64,000 nt of DNA from assembly GCF_015221875.1 (NCBI RefSeq), contig NZ_JACYGY010000001.1, positions 2,480,001 through 2,544,000 on the forward strand, read 5' to 3'. Numbering within the stretch: position 1 is the stretch's first letter; the number at the start of each line of letters is the position of its first letter. The notes under the pieces are model-generated. The model did no database searches. It was not told the origin of the DNA and saw only the letters and a program-made list of their open reading frames with translations. The translations under genes and the position numbers were made by a program. Below are positions 62,938 through 64,000 of this stretch, in pieces. Origin of the DNA: Dyadobacter subterraneus (GTDB lineage Bacteria; Bacteroidota; Bacteroidia; Cytophagales; Spirosomataceae).

Positions 62938-64000
62938 TTACAGAAATATTCGCTGCGTTTTTTTATTCTCTACATACGTGTCGTAAGCCTTCTGAACAGA
63001 TGCAGATTCGGAAACTTCCGCGATTGGAACTTCCCACCATGCATTGTAACCTTTTACTGTACGATACAAGCTAGTTTCAATATAAATCACCGTTGTTGTA
63101 GTATTGATTTTCGATTGTTCCAAAGCTGCTTCAAGCGAAGTTCTGTCCGTGGCTTTAATCACAATAGCCCCCAGACTCTCTGCATTTTTCGCCAAATCAA
63201 CGGGTAAGAAATCACCCGATAATTGTCCTGAATTTTCGTCACGATAATTGTACATCGTCCCAAAGCGCTCGCTGCCGATGCTTTCAGAAAGTCCGCCGAT
63301 ACTCGCGTATCCATTATTGTTTAAAAGCAAAATCGTAAATTTTACACCTTCCTGAATGGACGTGACGATTTCGTGGTTGTTCATTAAATAACCGCCATCA
63401 CCGCAGATTACGTATACATCACGCGTTGGATCAGCCATTTTTGCCCCCAATCCGGCAGCGATTTCATAACCCATGCAGGAGAAACCATATTCGAGATGGA
63501 AATTTTTAGGATCAGTTGCACGCCAAAGTTTATGCAAATCTCCCGGCGCACTTCCGGAAGCGTTAATCATCACGTCACGGCGACCCATGAAATTATTCAA
63601 CGTTCCAATCACAATTGCCTGATCAATAGGAGGGACGGTGCTGTTCCCTTCAATATAAATCTGGGTAACTTCCTCATCCCAGGCGTGATTGTAATCCGAG
63701 ATTTTTTTGCGGTAATCGGCAGCAACTTCAAAGTCGCCAAGCAGATCTGAAAGTTCTTCCAGAATCACTTTTGCATCACCAATTACCGGTAATGCGGCGT
63801 GTTTGAATGCGTCGAATTCACTTATATTAATGTTAATGAATTTAACATCCGGATTTTTAAATATGGATTTTGAGGCTGTGGTGAAATCGCTGTAACGAGT
63901 ACCAATTCCAATCACCACGTCCGCTTCATTGGAAATTTCGATTGCATATTTTGTTCCCGTTGCGCCAAGGCCGCCAATGCTGTAAGGCTCATCAAATTTA
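62938..64000 (-). CDS. iolD: 3D-(3,5/4)-trihydroxycyclohexane-1,2-dione acylhydrolase (5' end outside window)
   Basis: The frame is open to base 64000; translation of the last 82 bases gives GGLGATGTKYAIE then NEADVVIGIGTRYSDFTTAS, the central domain of a thiamine-diphosphate enzyme. The ThDP-binding motif is CGDGGYLMNNHEI (followed by LLLNNNGYASIGG). IolD opens the inositol ring product made by IolE. The first roughly 270-300 residues are missing because the family is about 620 residues long and 354 codons are visible. The internal ATG at 63918 is not the start. Confidence 0.92.
   Translation of the reverse strand, partial: KFDEPYSIGGLGATGTKYAIEISNEADVVIGIGTRYSDFTTASKSIFKNPDVKFININISEFDAFKHAALPVIGDAKVILEELSDLLGDFEVAADYRKKISDYNHAWDEEVTQIYIEGNSTVPPIDQAIVIGTLNNFMGRRDVMINASGSAPGDLHKLWRATDPKNFHLEYGFSCMGYEIAAGLGAKMADPTRDVYVICGDGGYLMNNHEIVTSIQEGVKFTILLLNNNGYASIGGLSESIGSERFGTMYNYRDENSGQLSGDFLPVDLAKNAESLGAIVIKATDRTSLEAALEQSKINTTTTVIYIETSLYRTVKGYNAWWEVPIAEVSESASVQKAYDTYVENKKTQRIFL

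Overview
The window looks like a chromosomal segment of a Bacteroidota bacterium, most likely family Spirosomaceae and close to Dyadobacter. The pointers are tandem FtsX/MacB-type permeases, an ECF sigma/FecR/SusC/SusD cassette, an N-terminal STN domain on SusC, promoter-like TAnnTTTG elements, almost no Shine-Dalgarno sequences, and many Bacteroidota-type lipoproteins. I see no rRNA, tRNA, phage, integrase or transposase. The genus is an inference from gene content, not a search result.

Layout. 1-7025: three tandem ABC permease paralogues (the first cut by the window edge). 7250-18359: a DUF7674-like/GNAT fusion, a type II NADH dehydrogenase, a large GAF protein, an HD-phosphohydrolase fused to a Pycsar-effector-type membrane domain, a beta-propeller lipoprotein and a 1263-residue phosphoesterase/Omp85 fusion. 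18417-24097: a secreted unknown, a small COX1-like membrane protein, a two-domain hydrolase, and an SDR/TetR pair with an array of palindromic operators. 24177-31616: an AraC regulator divergent from a TolC/HlyD/MFS tripartite exporter, an orphan MazE-like antitoxin, a second AraC, and a pirin/OsmC pair. 31617-44752: a minus-strand run that begins with ECF sigma, FecR, SusC and SusD and continues into a PQQ dehydrogenase with a cytochrome c domain, a Tat-exported mannonate-dehydratase-like enzyme and an SGNH/TPR protein. 45039-52680: YceI and a flavin reductase, cytochrome bd oxidase (cydAB), a beta-helix protein with an esterase, and a hydroxyacyl-CoA-dehydrogenase-like enzyme. 52681-54054: a non-coding block with about 6.5 copies of a 74-bp tandem repeat, csbD and a very long hairpin. 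54055-64000: a sugar epimerase, a Tat-exported Gfo/Idh/MocA oxidoreductase, a PolX-like protein, a lipoprotein, an S41 protease, a retropepsin-like protease, and inositol catabolism genes iolE and iolD (the latter cut by the edge).

How it fits together. The central theme is uptake and oxidation of carbohydrates: SusCD import with sigma/anti-sigma control, periplasmic quinoprotein oxidation, aldonate dehydration, epimerisation, inositol breakdown, and respiratory enzymes (Ndh-2, cytochrome bd) that can accept the electrons.

The most interesting items are: the HD-PycTM fusion beside a GAF protein carrying a weak cyclase-like Asp signature; the phosphoesterase/kinase-like/Omp85 fusion; a PolX whose polymerase DxD metal site is gone while its PHP nuclease site is intact; the palindromic operator set around the SDR/TetR genes; and two unusual intergenic structures (74-bp tandem repeat, long imperfect hairpin).
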